Source: Eilatimonas milleporae
GTDB taxonomy: Bacteria > Pseudomonadota > Alphaproteobacteria > Sphingomonadales > Kordiimonadaceae
Reading direction: 5' to 3'
DNA: 64,000 nucleotides
Assembly: GCF_003688555.1 (NCBI RefSeq)
Contig: NZ_REFR01000011.1
Coordinates: 62,001 to 126,000, forward strand
Made by a program: the position numbers and the translations under genes
Shown here: in pieces, positions 44,895-53,811 of the stretch
How positions within the stretch are numbered: the first letter of the stretch is position 1
Layout of the letters: every line of letters begins with the position of its first letter
Notes under the pieces: generated by a model
Database searches by the model: none
Seen by the model: the letters and a program-made list of their open reading frames with translations, nothing else
What the model was told of the DNA's origin: nothing

Positions 44895-45055
44895 GATTTT
44901 TCCTCGCAGTTGGCGGCGGGCGCATGAGCCGTGGCCGCGCGTTCAAATTCCTGCGAAGAAATAATCCATGGGGCTTTGCCCGATAATCGGGCTTGGGGTG
45001 GTTTTATAATCCACCAACAGTCATGAATCAAAAGCCGGCCGGTTTCAGCAGCCGG

Positions 45056-46003
45056 TCAGGCGGATTGTTTCATCCGTTCCATGGCCTTGAGTTCCATGGC
45101 TTTCAGCATGCATTGCGGTCTGTGTTCGATCAGATAATCGATAAACACGCGGATACGCGGTGACACCAGCCGCCGGTCCAGATAGAGAATGCTGTATGGA
45201 TAGGGGTCAGGCCGGAAATCGGGCAGCACTTCCTCCAGCCGTCCGTCCAGCAGCGCGCTGCGCACCGTATAGCTCGGCAACTGGCAGATTCCCGCGCCGC
45301 CCATGACGGCGGTGGCCAGCGCTTCGGCATCATTGATGACAAGCGGGCTGTTGAAGCTTCCGTTGACGGTTTCTCCGTCTACCGACAGCCGCCACGGGAA
45401 AATCCGCCCTTGGCTGGCGTTACGGAACATCAGGCAGGCATGGTCTTTCAGGTCCGCGATCGTCCGGGGACGTCCGTGCGTGTCCAGATAGTCCGGTGTG
45501 GCACACATATAAAGCTGGTCGTCGAAGAAACGGCGGGCCACCAGATTGACATTGTCGGCGAGGGCGCCGGTGCGAATGACCACATCGAAGCCGTCCGCCG
45601 CCAGATCGACCTCCCGGTCGTCCAGGGACAGTTCGACGGTGATTTCGGGGTAGCGTTTCTGGAAGTCGCAGATTTTCGATGTCAGCCAGACCCGGCCGAA
45701 CACGGCGGGGGCGCTGACCGCCAAACGCCCGCGCGGGGTGCCCATACTGTCGCTGATTTCATTCGTCAGTGCCTCCATCTCACCGATCAGGCGGGAGGCT
45801 CCTTCGAGAAACCGCTCCCCCTCCGGGGTCAGTCCGACACTGCGGGTCGTGCGGTGCAGCAGTTTCACACCCAGCTCTTCCTCCAGCCGGGCGACTGCCT
45901 TGCTGGTGGCTGATGTGGACAGGCCCAGCCGGGTTGATGCCTCGGCAAAGCTGCGGGTCGAGGCTACCTGGATAAAGGTCGCGATGTTGGCGAGACTGCG
46001 CAT
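45056..46003 (-). CDS. LysR-family transcriptional regulator
   Basis: The 315-residue protein has an N-terminal LysR winged helix (FIQVASTRSFAEASTRLGLS, then AVARLEEELGVKLLHRTTRS) and a C-terminal substrate-binding-like domain. It lies 161 bases upstream of the RND adaptor gene in the same orientation and is divergent from the NAD(P)-binding protein gene at 46139, with a 135-base shared promoter region. Classical LysR logic makes the divergent gene its first candidate target, the RND operon the second. Confidence 0.92.
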   Translation of the reverse strand: MRSLANIATFIQVASTRSFAEASTRLGLSTSATSKAVARLEEELGVKLLHRTTRSVGLTPEGERFLEGASRLIGEMEALTNEISDSMGTPRGRLAVSAPAVFGRVWLTSKICDFQKRYPEITVELSLDDREVDLAADGFDVVIRTGALADNVNLVARRFFDDQLYMCATPDYLDTHGRPRTIADLKDHACLMFRNASQGRIFPWRLSVDGETVNGSFNSPLVINDAEALATAVMGGAGICQLPSYTVRSALLDGRLEEVLPDFRPDPYPYSILYLDRRLVSPRIRVFIDYLIEHRPQCMLKAMELKAMERMKQSA

Positions 46004-46138
46004 GTCCCATTAATGACAGAAGGTGGATATAGAAGCCAGCTTATTCCGCTTCAATCTGTGGAGTCCCGCCTGCATCTTCAATGGCAAGACTGATTGGCTT
46101 ACCCGTTTTCAACACCCGTGTGCGGAGGGACAGGAATC

Positions 46139-46774
46139 ATGAAGATCGGTATCATCGGCGCCGGACGGCTGGCCCAGACCATCGCCCATCTCTGGATAAA
46201 AGCCGGACACCGGGTTTGTTTAAGCTCCCGTCATCCGGAACGCCTGGTATCGCTTCTCGCCGAACTGGGTCCCGGCGCCACCGCCGGCACCATAGATCAG
46301 GCGGCGGATTTCGGCGATGTGGTCATGCTGGCCATGCCTTACACCTGTCTGGACGGTGTTTTGTCGGACATCGCCGCGACGGTTGCAGGCAAAACCGTGA
46401 TCGATGCCACCAACCCCTTGAAACTGGTCGAAGGCGGTGCCTCGGCAAAGCTGATCGCCGAGACGGACACCTCCGCTCTCATCCTTCAGCGCCGTCTGCC
46501 GTCTTCTCATGTAGTCAAGGCCTTCAACACCATGTGGACCGGTTATCTGGAACAATATGCCGATTGCCCCCATTGCCGGGCCTGTGTGCCTTTTTCCGCC
46601 AATGACGGTCCGTCGTCGGAAATTGTCGTCGGTCTTATCCAGGATGCCGGATTCGATCCCTTTTTTGTCGGACGGTTGGCCGCATCCCGCCCGTTGGACC
46701 CGCCCAGCGCTATCTGGAACAAGGTCCTGACCTGCAGCGAGGTCAACGCCTTGCTGACCAGTCAGGCGGCCTGA
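46139..46774 (+). CDS. NADPH-dependent F420 reductase-like NAD(P)-binding protein
   Basis: The 211-residue product has an N-terminal Rossmann motif (MKIGIIGAGRLAQTIAHLW), then VVMLAMPYTCLDGVL and KTVIDATNPL, features of the small NADP oxidoreductase family related to F420-dependent NADP reductase and STEAP. The actual cofactor pair is not predictable. GGAGGG lies upstream of the ATG at 46139. The gene is divergent from the LysR gene and probably controlled by it. Confidence 0.85.
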   Translation: MKIGIIGAGRLAQTIAHLWIKAGHRVCLSSRHPERLVSLLAELGPGATAGTIDQAADFGDVVMLAMPYTCLDGVLSDIAATVAGKTVIDATNPLKLVEGGASAKLIAETDTSALILQRRLPSSHVVKAFNTMWTGYLEQYADCPHCRACVPFSANDGPSSEIVVGLIQDAGFDPFFVGRLAASRPLDPPSAIWNKVLTCSEVNALLTSQAA

Positions 46775-46832
46775 AGGTCGCCGCTTGCAGGCCGGGCCGG
46801 CATTGAAAAGGCTATCCGGGGATTGGAAAAAA

Positions 46833-46854
46833 GGCCCCCGCCATGGCGGGGGCC
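46833..46854 (-). terminator. Intrinsic terminator of the second TonB receptor gene
   Basis: GGCCCCCGCC and GGCGGGGGCC form a perfect 10-base stem with a two-base centre (46833-46854), followed on the - strand by T residues (A at 46827-46832). It lies 31 bases after the receptor stop. Confidence 0.85.
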
Positions 46855-46884
46855 CTTGTGCGTGTTTTCACCTAGTGGTCGTCT

Positions 46885-49227
46885 TCAAAACCGCGCGAGA
46901 GCCGACAGCCCCCATTCGCGCGGACGACTGTAATAGGCCTCGACATAGCCCAGTCCCAGCACCTCGACCCCGTTCGTGATGTAGACCTCATCTGTCAGAT
47001 TGGTGACGAAAAAGGCGATTTCGTAATTGCCCGACGGGTCCTGATAGGCGATCCGGCTGTTCACATTCCAGTAGGCATCGGCCAGAAGCTGTGGCGTGTT
47101 GACGGCATCGCGGAACTGTTCGGTCTTGTAGGTCGCATCGCCGCGCAGCAGAATATTGCCGCCATTTTTCAGGTCGATCGTGTATTCGCCGCCCAGCAGC
47201 AGGATCCATTCCGGCGCATTGATGAATTCGTTGTTCTCGGTGATGCCGGCATTTTCCGCGTCCGGGTCGATATCCGTATATTCGGTGTCGAGATAACTCA
47301 GTCCCGCATTCAGCAGCAGATTGGGCGTCGGCCGCGCGGTGATTTCAAGCTCGCCGCCGATGATCCGGCCCTCGCCTGCGTTTTCGATCACCGTCTCCAC
47401 ATTGCCGCCGCCCAGATTCAGGACCGCCAGCAACTGGATATCGGTGTAATCATTGTAGAAACCGGCACCATTGATGGTGACCCGCCCGTCCGCCAGACTG
47501 GCCTTGAAACCTGCTTCATAGGCCCAGATGAATTCCGGATCATAGGGCTGCGGCGCGATGCCGGACAGGGCGCGGGCATTGAAACCGCCGGCCTTGTATC
47601 CCTTGGACGCGGACGCATACAGCAGCAGGTCGTCGCTGGGTGTATATTCAACCGCCGCCTTGGGCAGGAATTCCGTCCAGTCGGCGACCAGATCTTCCGG
47701 CGGCAGCGGCACCTGGCCGGATTCCGGGCGGCTCAGGCCGTAATTGTAAGTCTTGTCGTCATAGGCCAGGCGTCCGCCCAGCGTCAGCCCGAAATCGGGC
47801 GTGAAATAATAGGTACCCTCACCAAAGACAGCCAGCGAATAGGCCTCGATCTCCGATGTGATAAAGGCGGTGTTGTCGGCCAGCCCGCCTGTTGCCTCGA
47901 ACAGGCCGGACAGAAGCGGTGCGAACAGCTCGCCGGTGCCCCAGTCATGAATACCGAAGGCTCCGACGACCCAGTTCAGTTTTTCGTCGAAGGACAGGCC
48001 CGATACGCGCACTTCCTGACTGAACTGGCGGGTGTTTTCCGGATTGTCCACACGCACGATGTCGAACGGTGTGTGCTCGCTGTCCCGGCGGATGTCGATA
48101 TCGTAGCGCCTGTGCGACGTGACGGAGGTGACGGTCACATTGTCCCCTGTCCACACCGCGTTCAGGGACACGCCGAAAATGTCGGCCCAGTCGCGCGTTT
48201 CCACCGTACCGAAGCTGTTGTAAACATCCTTGCCATCTTCCTCCAGCGTCTTGACGAAAGCGTCGCCATACTGGTCGAACGGCGGCTCCAGCCCGAATCG
48301 GGCAATTTCATCCTGCACCAGAAGGGAATTGATCAGGTCGATCCCGCCGGCGTTGGCGTCGTTGCGTTCGAAGTGAACCATGGAGCCCGCCGGGCCGTTC
48401 TGACGTTGCCGCAGGTAATCGGATGTCAGCGACACATCCCAGGAGGCATTGGGTACCCAGCGCACGACACCGCGGATGGTAGCCTCGTCCTCGTTGCCCA
48501 GGTCCTGCTCGATCAGGTTGGTGCCCAGTCCGTCGCGCGTGCGCTGCGCACCGGAAATCTTGGCGAAAACGGTATCGCTTAAGGGAAACTCCACATTGCC
48601 GTAAAAATCCAGCCGTTCAAACCGGCCGACAGTAACGCCGAATTCGCCCCGTGTGTCGCCCTCGGGCTGGCGGGTGATGACCTTAACGGCCCCGCCGATG
48701 GTGTTCTTGCCGTAAAGCGTTGCCTGAGGTCCGCGCAGCACCTCGATCCGCTCGATATCCATGAAGCCGAAATCGCCGCCGGCCGTCCGGCTGATATAGA
48801 CGTCATCTATGTACAGGCCCACGCCCGGTTCATTGGGAAAGGCATAATCATTCTGCCCGACACCGCGCAGGAAAATCTGGGTCGCGCTGCCGCCGCCGTT
48901 CGGGATGCCGCCATTGATATCCAGACTGGGGGCGGCATTGGCCAGCTCGTTGAAGCTGTCGATCGACCGCACCACCAGATCCTCGCCCCCGATTGCGGTG
49001 ACGGACACCGGTGTGCGCTGAAGGCTTTCGGCGCGACGGCGGGCGGTTACCGTGATTTCATCGATGCGGAAGACCTCACTCGTGCCGCTGGTGGTATCCT
49101 GTGCGCTGTCCGCCTGCTGTGCTGTCGCGGGCATAAGCCCGACCCCCAGGGGTCCGCAAAGTGCGGTCGCCACCAGACATGCCCTGATCCGTTGCCGCAT
49201 ATATGAGGCTGTTATTGGCTGTATCAT
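46885..49227 (-). CDS. TonB-dependent receptor (no STN domain)
   Basis: The start at 49227 (GGGAGGAG upstream) gives 780 residues with a signal peptide (ACLVATALCGPLGVGLMPATA), a TonB-box region (VFRIDEITVTARRRAESLQR), a plug (FLRGVGQNDYAFPNEPGVGL, then ERIEVLRGPQATLYGKNTIG) and a 22-strand-type barrel ending in Phe. It is the sphingomonad-style catabolic receptor type, lacking an STN domain, so it is a transporter and not a signalling receptor. The P450 gene lies 81 bases upstream in the same direction, suggesting import of a hydrophobic substrate that the neighbouring enzymes degrade. Confidence 0.94.
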   Translation of the reverse strand: MIQPITASYMRQRIRACLVATALCGPLGVGLMPATAQQADSAQDTTSGTSEVFRIDEITVTARRRAESLQRTPVSVTAIGGEDLVVRSIDSFNELANAAPSLDINGGIPNGGGSATQIFLRGVGQNDYAFPNEPGVGLYIDDVYISRTAGGDFGFMDIERIEVLRGPQATLYGKNTIGGAVKVITRQPEGDTRGEFGVTVGRFERLDFYGNVEFPLSDTVFAKISGAQRTRDGLGTNLIEQDLGNEDEATIRGVVRWVPNASWDVSLTSDYLRQRQNGPAGSMVHFERNDANAGGIDLINSLLVQDEIARFGLEPPFDQYGDAFVKTLEEDGKDVYNSFGTVETRDWADIFGVSLNAVWTGDNVTVTSVTSHRRYDIDIRRDSEHTPFDIVRVDNPENTRQFSQEVRVSGLSFDEKLNWVVGAFGIHDWGTGELFAPLLSGLFEATGGLADNTAFITSEIEAYSLAVFGEGTYYFTPDFGLTLGGRLAYDDKTYNYGLSRPESGQVPLPPEDLVADWTEFLPKAAVEYTPSDDLLLYASASKGYKAGGFNARALSGIAPQPYDPEFIWAYEAGFKASLADGRVTINGAGFYNDYTDIQLLAVLNLGGGNVETVIENAGEGRIIGGELEITARPTPNLLLNAGLSYLDTEYTDIDPDAENAGITENNEFINAPEWILLLGGEYTIDLKNGGNILLRGDATYKTEQFRDAVNTPQLLADAYWNVNSRIAYQDPSGNYEIAFFVTNLTDEVYITNGVEVLGLGYVEAYYSRPREWGLSALARF

Positions 49228-49308
49228 GTGTCTCCTCCCAAACTTCCCAAAAGTCACATGGCGTCCCCCTCCCAGAAGAGGCCCTGTGGATCGAAACACT
49301 CGGAACCA

Positions 49309-50559
49309 TCATACCGTTTTCCGGCCTTGGCCGCCCGCATCCGGATTGTGCACGGGCATGGACCGGGCCCCGCGCATCACCAGCGTGTCCATATAGGTCA
49401 CCGGACCGCCGGTCTGTTGCAGTCTTGGAAACCGCTTGACCGCTTCGCCGATGGCGATTTCCCCCTCCAGACGCGCCAGCGGCGCGCCCAGACAGAAATG
49501 GATGCCATGGTTGAAGGTCAGATGCGGATTGGGACTGCGCCGGATATCCAGTATCTCCGGCCGTTCGAACACGGATGCATCGTGATTGGCGGCGTTGACC
49601 ATGGCATAGACCCGCTCGCCCTTGTGCATGGTCTTGCCGTGCCAGTCATGCGTGACCTTGACGACTCGCACGACACCGCCGGTGGGTCCGTCAAACCGCA
49701 GAAACTCCTCCACCGCCGATTTGATCAGGCCCGGGTCCCGCTGCAACAGCGCCAGTTGACCCGGGTTCTGCAACAGGGCGCGCATGCCGTTGCCGATCAG
49801 GTTGGTGGTCGTCTCGTGGCCACCGAACAGAAACAGCATGCAGGTGCCGATGACCTCGTCCTCGGTCAGCTTGTCGTCCTCGTCGCGAAGGGCGCGCAAT
49901 AGGCTGATCAGATCGTCGCCGGGATTCTTGGCCCGATCCGCCACCAGGCCGCGGAAATAATCCGCCATGGCAACGGCCCCCCGGCCGGCCCGCTCGTACT
50001 TGTCGGGCGAGGCCGAGGCGTTGCCGATAAAAGGCTGCATCATGTCCGACCAGTGTTTCAGGTCCGCCATGTCGGCAAAGGGGATGCCCATCATGCTCAT
50101 GATTACCTGCGCCGGCAGCGGAAAGGCGAATTCGGAAATGAAGTCGAAGTCCGCCCGGTCCTCAAGGCCGTCCAGAAGGTGGCGCACCAATTCCTCGATC
50201 CGGGGCCGCAAATGTTTCACCCGGCTGGGTGTGAAGGTCTTGATCAGCAATTGGCGCAGGCGCGTATGGTCCGGCGGGTCCTTGAAGGCGATCCAGGTGT
50301 TCAGATAGCGAATCAGATCGGCAATGACGGTGCGGCGCTCATCCGGCAGACGTTCGAAAAAGGGTGTCAGCCTGTCCGCCGATATGTCCTTGTTGGACTG
50401 GATACGCTTGACATCGTCATAGCGTGTGATGATCCAGCTGCGCATATGCCCCGACCAGTGAACGGGGTCCACATCCTGCAGATGCCGCAGAAACGGCACG
50501 GGATTCTCGATCATCGCCGGGTCCGCCGGGTTGAAGGACAGGTCCGCCGGCCTGCTCAT
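49309..50559 (-). CDS. Cytochrome P450
   Basis: The 416-residue soluble bacterial P450 has the I-helix oxygen-activation motif GGHETTTN near residue 247, the ExxR helix (EEFLR) and the heme-ligand loop FNHGIHFCLGAPLARLE, with Cys near residue 355. It would hydroxylate a small hydrophobic molecule with ferredoxin/reductase partners not found in the window. It forms a divergent pair with the acyl-CoA ligase gene and precedes the TonB receptor gene, so the three probably serve one catabolic pathway, for example of a terpenoid or steroid-like acid (inference). Confidence 0.95.
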   Translation of the reverse strand: MSRPADLSFNPADPAMIENPVPFLRHLQDVDPVHWSGHMRSWIITRYDDVKRIQSNKDISADRLTPFFERLPDERRTVIADLIRYLNTWIAFKDPPDHTRLRQLLIKTFTPSRVKHLRPRIEELVRHLLDGLEDRADFDFISEFAFPLPAQVIMSMMGIPFADMADLKHWSDMMQPFIGNASASPDKYERAGRGAVAMADYFRGLVADRAKNPGDDLISLLRALRDEDDKLTEDEVIGTCMLFLFGGHETTTNLIGNGMRALLQNPGQLALLQRDPGLIKSAVEEFLRFDGPTGGVVRVVKVTHDWHGKTMHKGERVYAMVNAANHDASVFERPEILDIRRSPNPHLTFNHGIHFCLGAPLARLEGEIAIGEAVKRFPRLQQTGGPVTYMDTLVMRGARSMPVHNPDAGGQGRKTV

Positions 50560-50826
50560 GATCGGTACCTTCTCATAGCCATAAACAAACGTCCGTTAGT
50601 TTTTGGTTTTAAAACACTGCGTCCCTCGCTGTCCGGCAAGGTCCGTATCTGCTTGTCTGCTGATATGCCATGGATGCTTTTCCGGCCGTATACCGAACCC
50701 ATGGCTTTCAGTCCCCATTCCCTGTAGATCAGTATAGGATGATTTTTCTTACCAAGCAATCGTTCGGTTGTTATTGTATCCGAACCATGTGGGACTGAAC
50801 GCGGACGCGCAAGGGGGGAGACCGAT

Positions 50827-52377
50827 ATGCCGCTGGACGACGCGCAGCTTTTTCTGCCCGACATATGGGCCAGCCACGCCCGCTATTTCAGCGGCAGGAC
50901 CGCTGTGGCATGCGGCGATACACGCCTGACCTGGGAACAGTTCGGTGCCGCCGTCAACCGTGTCGCCAACCGTCTGGGCGATATGGGGATCGGTCGGGGG
51001 AACTGCGTGGCCGTACTGATGACCAACAGTGCCGACATGCTCGTTATCCTGTGCGGCATTGTCAGGGCGGGCGCCTGTGTGGTGCCCGTCAGCGCCCTTC
51101 TCACCGGCGAACAGGTATGCCGCCTCATATCCGACAGCGGTGCGGTGGCCGTGTTTGCGTCCGCCTCCCTTGTGACCCTGATCGAGGACGGGCGCGGTGC
51201 CCTGCCGGCCCTGCGCGGTGAGGGCCTGATCCTGCATGGCGGCAACCGGGCCGGGTGGCAGCCCTATGATGACTGGATCGCGGGCAGCAGCGCGGCACCA
51301 CCCGGCGTCACCTATGCCATGGAGGACCGGTTCAACATCATCTATTCATCCGGAACCACCGGCCTGCCCAAGGGGATTGTCCAGACCCACCGCGCGCGTC
51401 AGCACTGGTCATATTCCAATGCGATCGAAATGGGGTTCGCCCGGTCCTCGGTCGCGCTGACAACCACATCGCTTTATTCCAACGGGACATGGCTGATGGT
51501 TCTGCCGACACTGTTCGTCGGCGGGACGCTTGTCATCATGGACACCTTCACCCCGTCAGGATTTCTCGACGCGGTCGCGCGCGAAGGCGTCACCCACAGT
51601 TTCATGGTGCCGACGCAATATATCATGACCATGGCCGATCCCGCCTTTGACGGTGCCGATCTTTCCAGTCTCAGGGTCATGCTGTCGGCGGGCTCGACCC
51701 TCCGTCCCGATACCAAGCGTGATATCCTCGCCCGTATGACGCCCAATCTTTACGAGCTTTACGGAACGTCCGAGGGCTTGGCGACCATGATAAAGCCGGA
51801 GGACAGCGCCAGGGCCGGGTCCGTCGGTACCCCTGTCCTCGGGTTTGAAATCGACATCATCGACGATGCGGGCACTCCCGTCTCGCCCGGACAGGCGGGG
51901 GAGATTGTCGGCTACGGTGCTGGACTGATGGCCGCGTACCACAATCGCCCGGATGAGACCGAGGCCATTATCTGGCGCGATGGACGCGGACGCAGCTTTA
52001 TCCGGACCGGTGATATCGGCCGCGTGGACGCGGATGGCTTTCTTTATATTCTCGACCGCAAGAAAGACATGATCGTCAGCGGTGGGTTCAATGTTTTTCC
52101 CGGCGATATCGAGGCCGTTGTCGCCGGACATCCGGGCGTACGCGATGTGGCGGTGATCGCCGTCCCCCATGACAAATGGGGCGAGACCCCGCTGGCTCTG
52201 GTGATCCCCGACCCGGATACGGGTGCGGACGTCGAGGCCATTCTGGCCTGGGCCAACGATCGGTTGGCGAAGACCCAGCGCCTCGCCGGTGTCGAATTCC
52301 GCGATGATTTTCCGCGCAATGCCCTCGGCAAGGTGTTGAAGCGCGTGCTGCGCGATCCTTACTGGCAGCAGGCATGA
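50827..52377 (+). CDS. Acyl-CoA synthetase / AMP-dependent ligase
   Basis: The 516-residue adenylate-forming enzyme has the P-loop YSSGTTGLPKGIVQTH, the ELYGTSEG motif, the hinge GRSFIRTGDIGRVDADGFL with DRKKDMIVSGGFNVFP, and the catalytic Lys in PRNALGKVLKRVLR. It would activate a carboxylic acid as its CoA thioester. The thiolase gene follows after 69 bases. AAGGGGGGAG lies upstream of the ATG. Confidence 0.94.
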   Translation: MPLDDAQLFLPDIWASHARYFSGRTAVACGDTRLTWEQFGAAVNRVANRLGDMGIGRGNCVAVLMTNSADMLVILCGIVRAGACVVPVSALLTGEQVCRLISDSGAVAVFASASLVTLIEDGRGALPALRGEGLILHGGNRAGWQPYDDWIAGSSAAPPGVTYAMEDRFNIIYSSGTTGLPKGIVQTHRARQHWSYSNAIEMGFARSSVALTTTSLYSNGTWLMVLPTLFVGGTLVIMDTFTPSGFLDAVAREGVTHSFMVPTQYIMTMADPAFDGADLSSLRVMLSAGSTLRPDTKRDILARMTPNLYELYGTSEGLATMIKPEDSARAGSVGTPVLGFEIDIIDDAGTPVSPGQAGEIVGYGAGLMAAYHNRPDETEAIIWRDGRGRSFIRTGDIGRVDADGFLYILDRKKDMIVSGGFNVFPGDIEAVVAGHPGVRDVAVIAVPHDKWGETPLALVIPDPDTGADVEAILAWANDRLAKTQRLAGVEFRDDFPRNALGKVLKRVLRDPYWQQA

Positions 52378-52446
52378 TCTCTATTCGACCCACGCTTGCC
52401 AGCAATGCAGCTGACCGACTTGTGGAATTGTAAAGGATTCTGATCC

Positions 52447-53703
52447 ATGACCGATGCCTATATTATCGCCGCCGCCGCCACCCGGTTCGGCCGGCAGTCC
52501 GATGTCAGCGAAAAACAGCTGGCGCGCCAGGTCTATCTGGATGTGCTCGCTGACGCCGGGTGGGTGACGGGCGACGACATCGACATCGCCTATTTCGGCA
52601 ATTGCGGCATGTGGGTGGTGGGCCAGGGCAGTGTGCGCGGCCAGGTCTGTTTCACCGCGCTGGTGGCGGACGGCCTGTTTCCTGAACGCGTACCCATGGT
52701 CAATGTGGAAGGGGCCTGTGCCACCGCGTCCATGGCCCTGCACATGGCCGCGAGGGACGTGCTGTCGGGGCAGAGCCGCGTGGCACTGGCGGTGGGGGTC
52801 GAAAAGACCTTCTACCCCGACCGGCCCGAGCTGACCGCCCGGCTTTATGACGGCGGCATCGACCGTTTCGATCCCCATGAATGGCAGGATTATTACAAGG
52901 CGGCGGGCACGGCTGCGGGCAAGCCGTTCGAGCCCGGACCGGGACGCACCATTTTCATGGACACCTATGCCATGCAGGCCTGCTATCATATGAAACGCTA
53001 TGGGACGACGCAGGCACAGATCGCCGCGGCGGCGGCCAAGAATCACGCCCATTCCGTCCACAATGCCAAGGCCCAGTACCGCAAGGCGATGAGCGTCGAG
53101 GAGGTGCTGGCCGACAAGCCGATCAGCTATCCGCTGACCCGGTCCATGTGCTCGCCCATCGGCGACGGCGCGGCGGCGGCCATTGTCTGCACAAAGGATG
53201 TGTTGGACGGTCTGCCGGCGGAGGTTCGCGACCGGGCCGTGCGGATCGCCGCCTTCCAATTGTCCGGCGGTAAATACCGGACCTTGGACGAAGACGGTCT
53301 CAGCCGCATTGCCGGCGACCGCGCCTATGCCCGCGCCGGCATCACCCCCGGTCATATCGATGTTGCCGAGGTCCATGACGCCACCGCTTTCTGCGAACTC
53401 TATCAGGCGGAAATGCTGCGATTCTGCGGTGAGGGGGAGGGTGGCCCCTTTGTCGAAAGCGGTGCCGCCAGTGTCGGCGGAACGTTGCCGATCAACACGT
53501 CCGGCGGCTTGGTGTCCAAGGGGCATCCTGTCGGTGCCACTGGCCTGTCCATGATCTATGAACTGGTCAGCCAGCTTCGCGGCGAGACGGAAGAAGGCCG
53601 CCGTGTCCCCGGCGCCGAATGGGCGCTTGCCGAAAACGGCGGCGGTGTCATGGGCTTCGATGAAGCCGCCTGCGCCGTCACCATCCTGCACCGGGATCGA
53701 TAG
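52447..53703 (+). CDS. Thiolase family protein (SCP-x/acetyl-CoA acetyltransferase-like)
   Basis: The 418-residue product resembles the SCP2-type thiolases: nucleophilic Cys in VEGACATASMALHMAARDVL near residue 90, the INTSGGLVSKGHPVGATG segment with the catalytic His, and a C-terminal NGGGVMGFDEAACAV in place of the classical CxG loop. Such thiolases cleave side chains of steroid or branched acyl-CoAs. It is paired with the upstream CoA ligase. Confidence 0.9.
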   Translation: MTDAYIIAAAATRFGRQSDVSEKQLARQVYLDVLADAGWVTGDDIDIAYFGNCGMWVVGQGSVRGQVCFTALVADGLFPERVPMVNVEGACATASMALHMAARDVLSGQSRVALAVGVEKTFYPDRPELTARLYDGGIDRFDPHEWQDYYKAAGTAAGKPFEPGPGRTIFMDTYAMQACYHMKRYGTTQAQIAAAAAKNHAHSVHNAKAQYRKAMSVEEVLADKPISYPLTRSMCSPIGDGAAAAIVCTKDVLDGLPAEVRDRAVRIAAFQLSGGKYRTLDEDGLSRIAGDRAYARAGITPGHIDVAEVHDATAFCELYQAEMLRFCGEGEGGPFVESGAASVGGTLPINTSGGLVSKGHPVGATGLSMIYELVSQLRGETEEGRRVPGAEWALAENGGGVMGFDEAACAVTILHRDR

Positions 53704-53811
53704 CCGCGATTCCCCGGCTGTGGGCTCTGAGTGTTGTGTCAGCGGATGCCGGTACAGGCATCGCCTGGCTTCATGCCCGCGTTATTCATGATCGCTTAGG
53801 CGGCCTGCCTC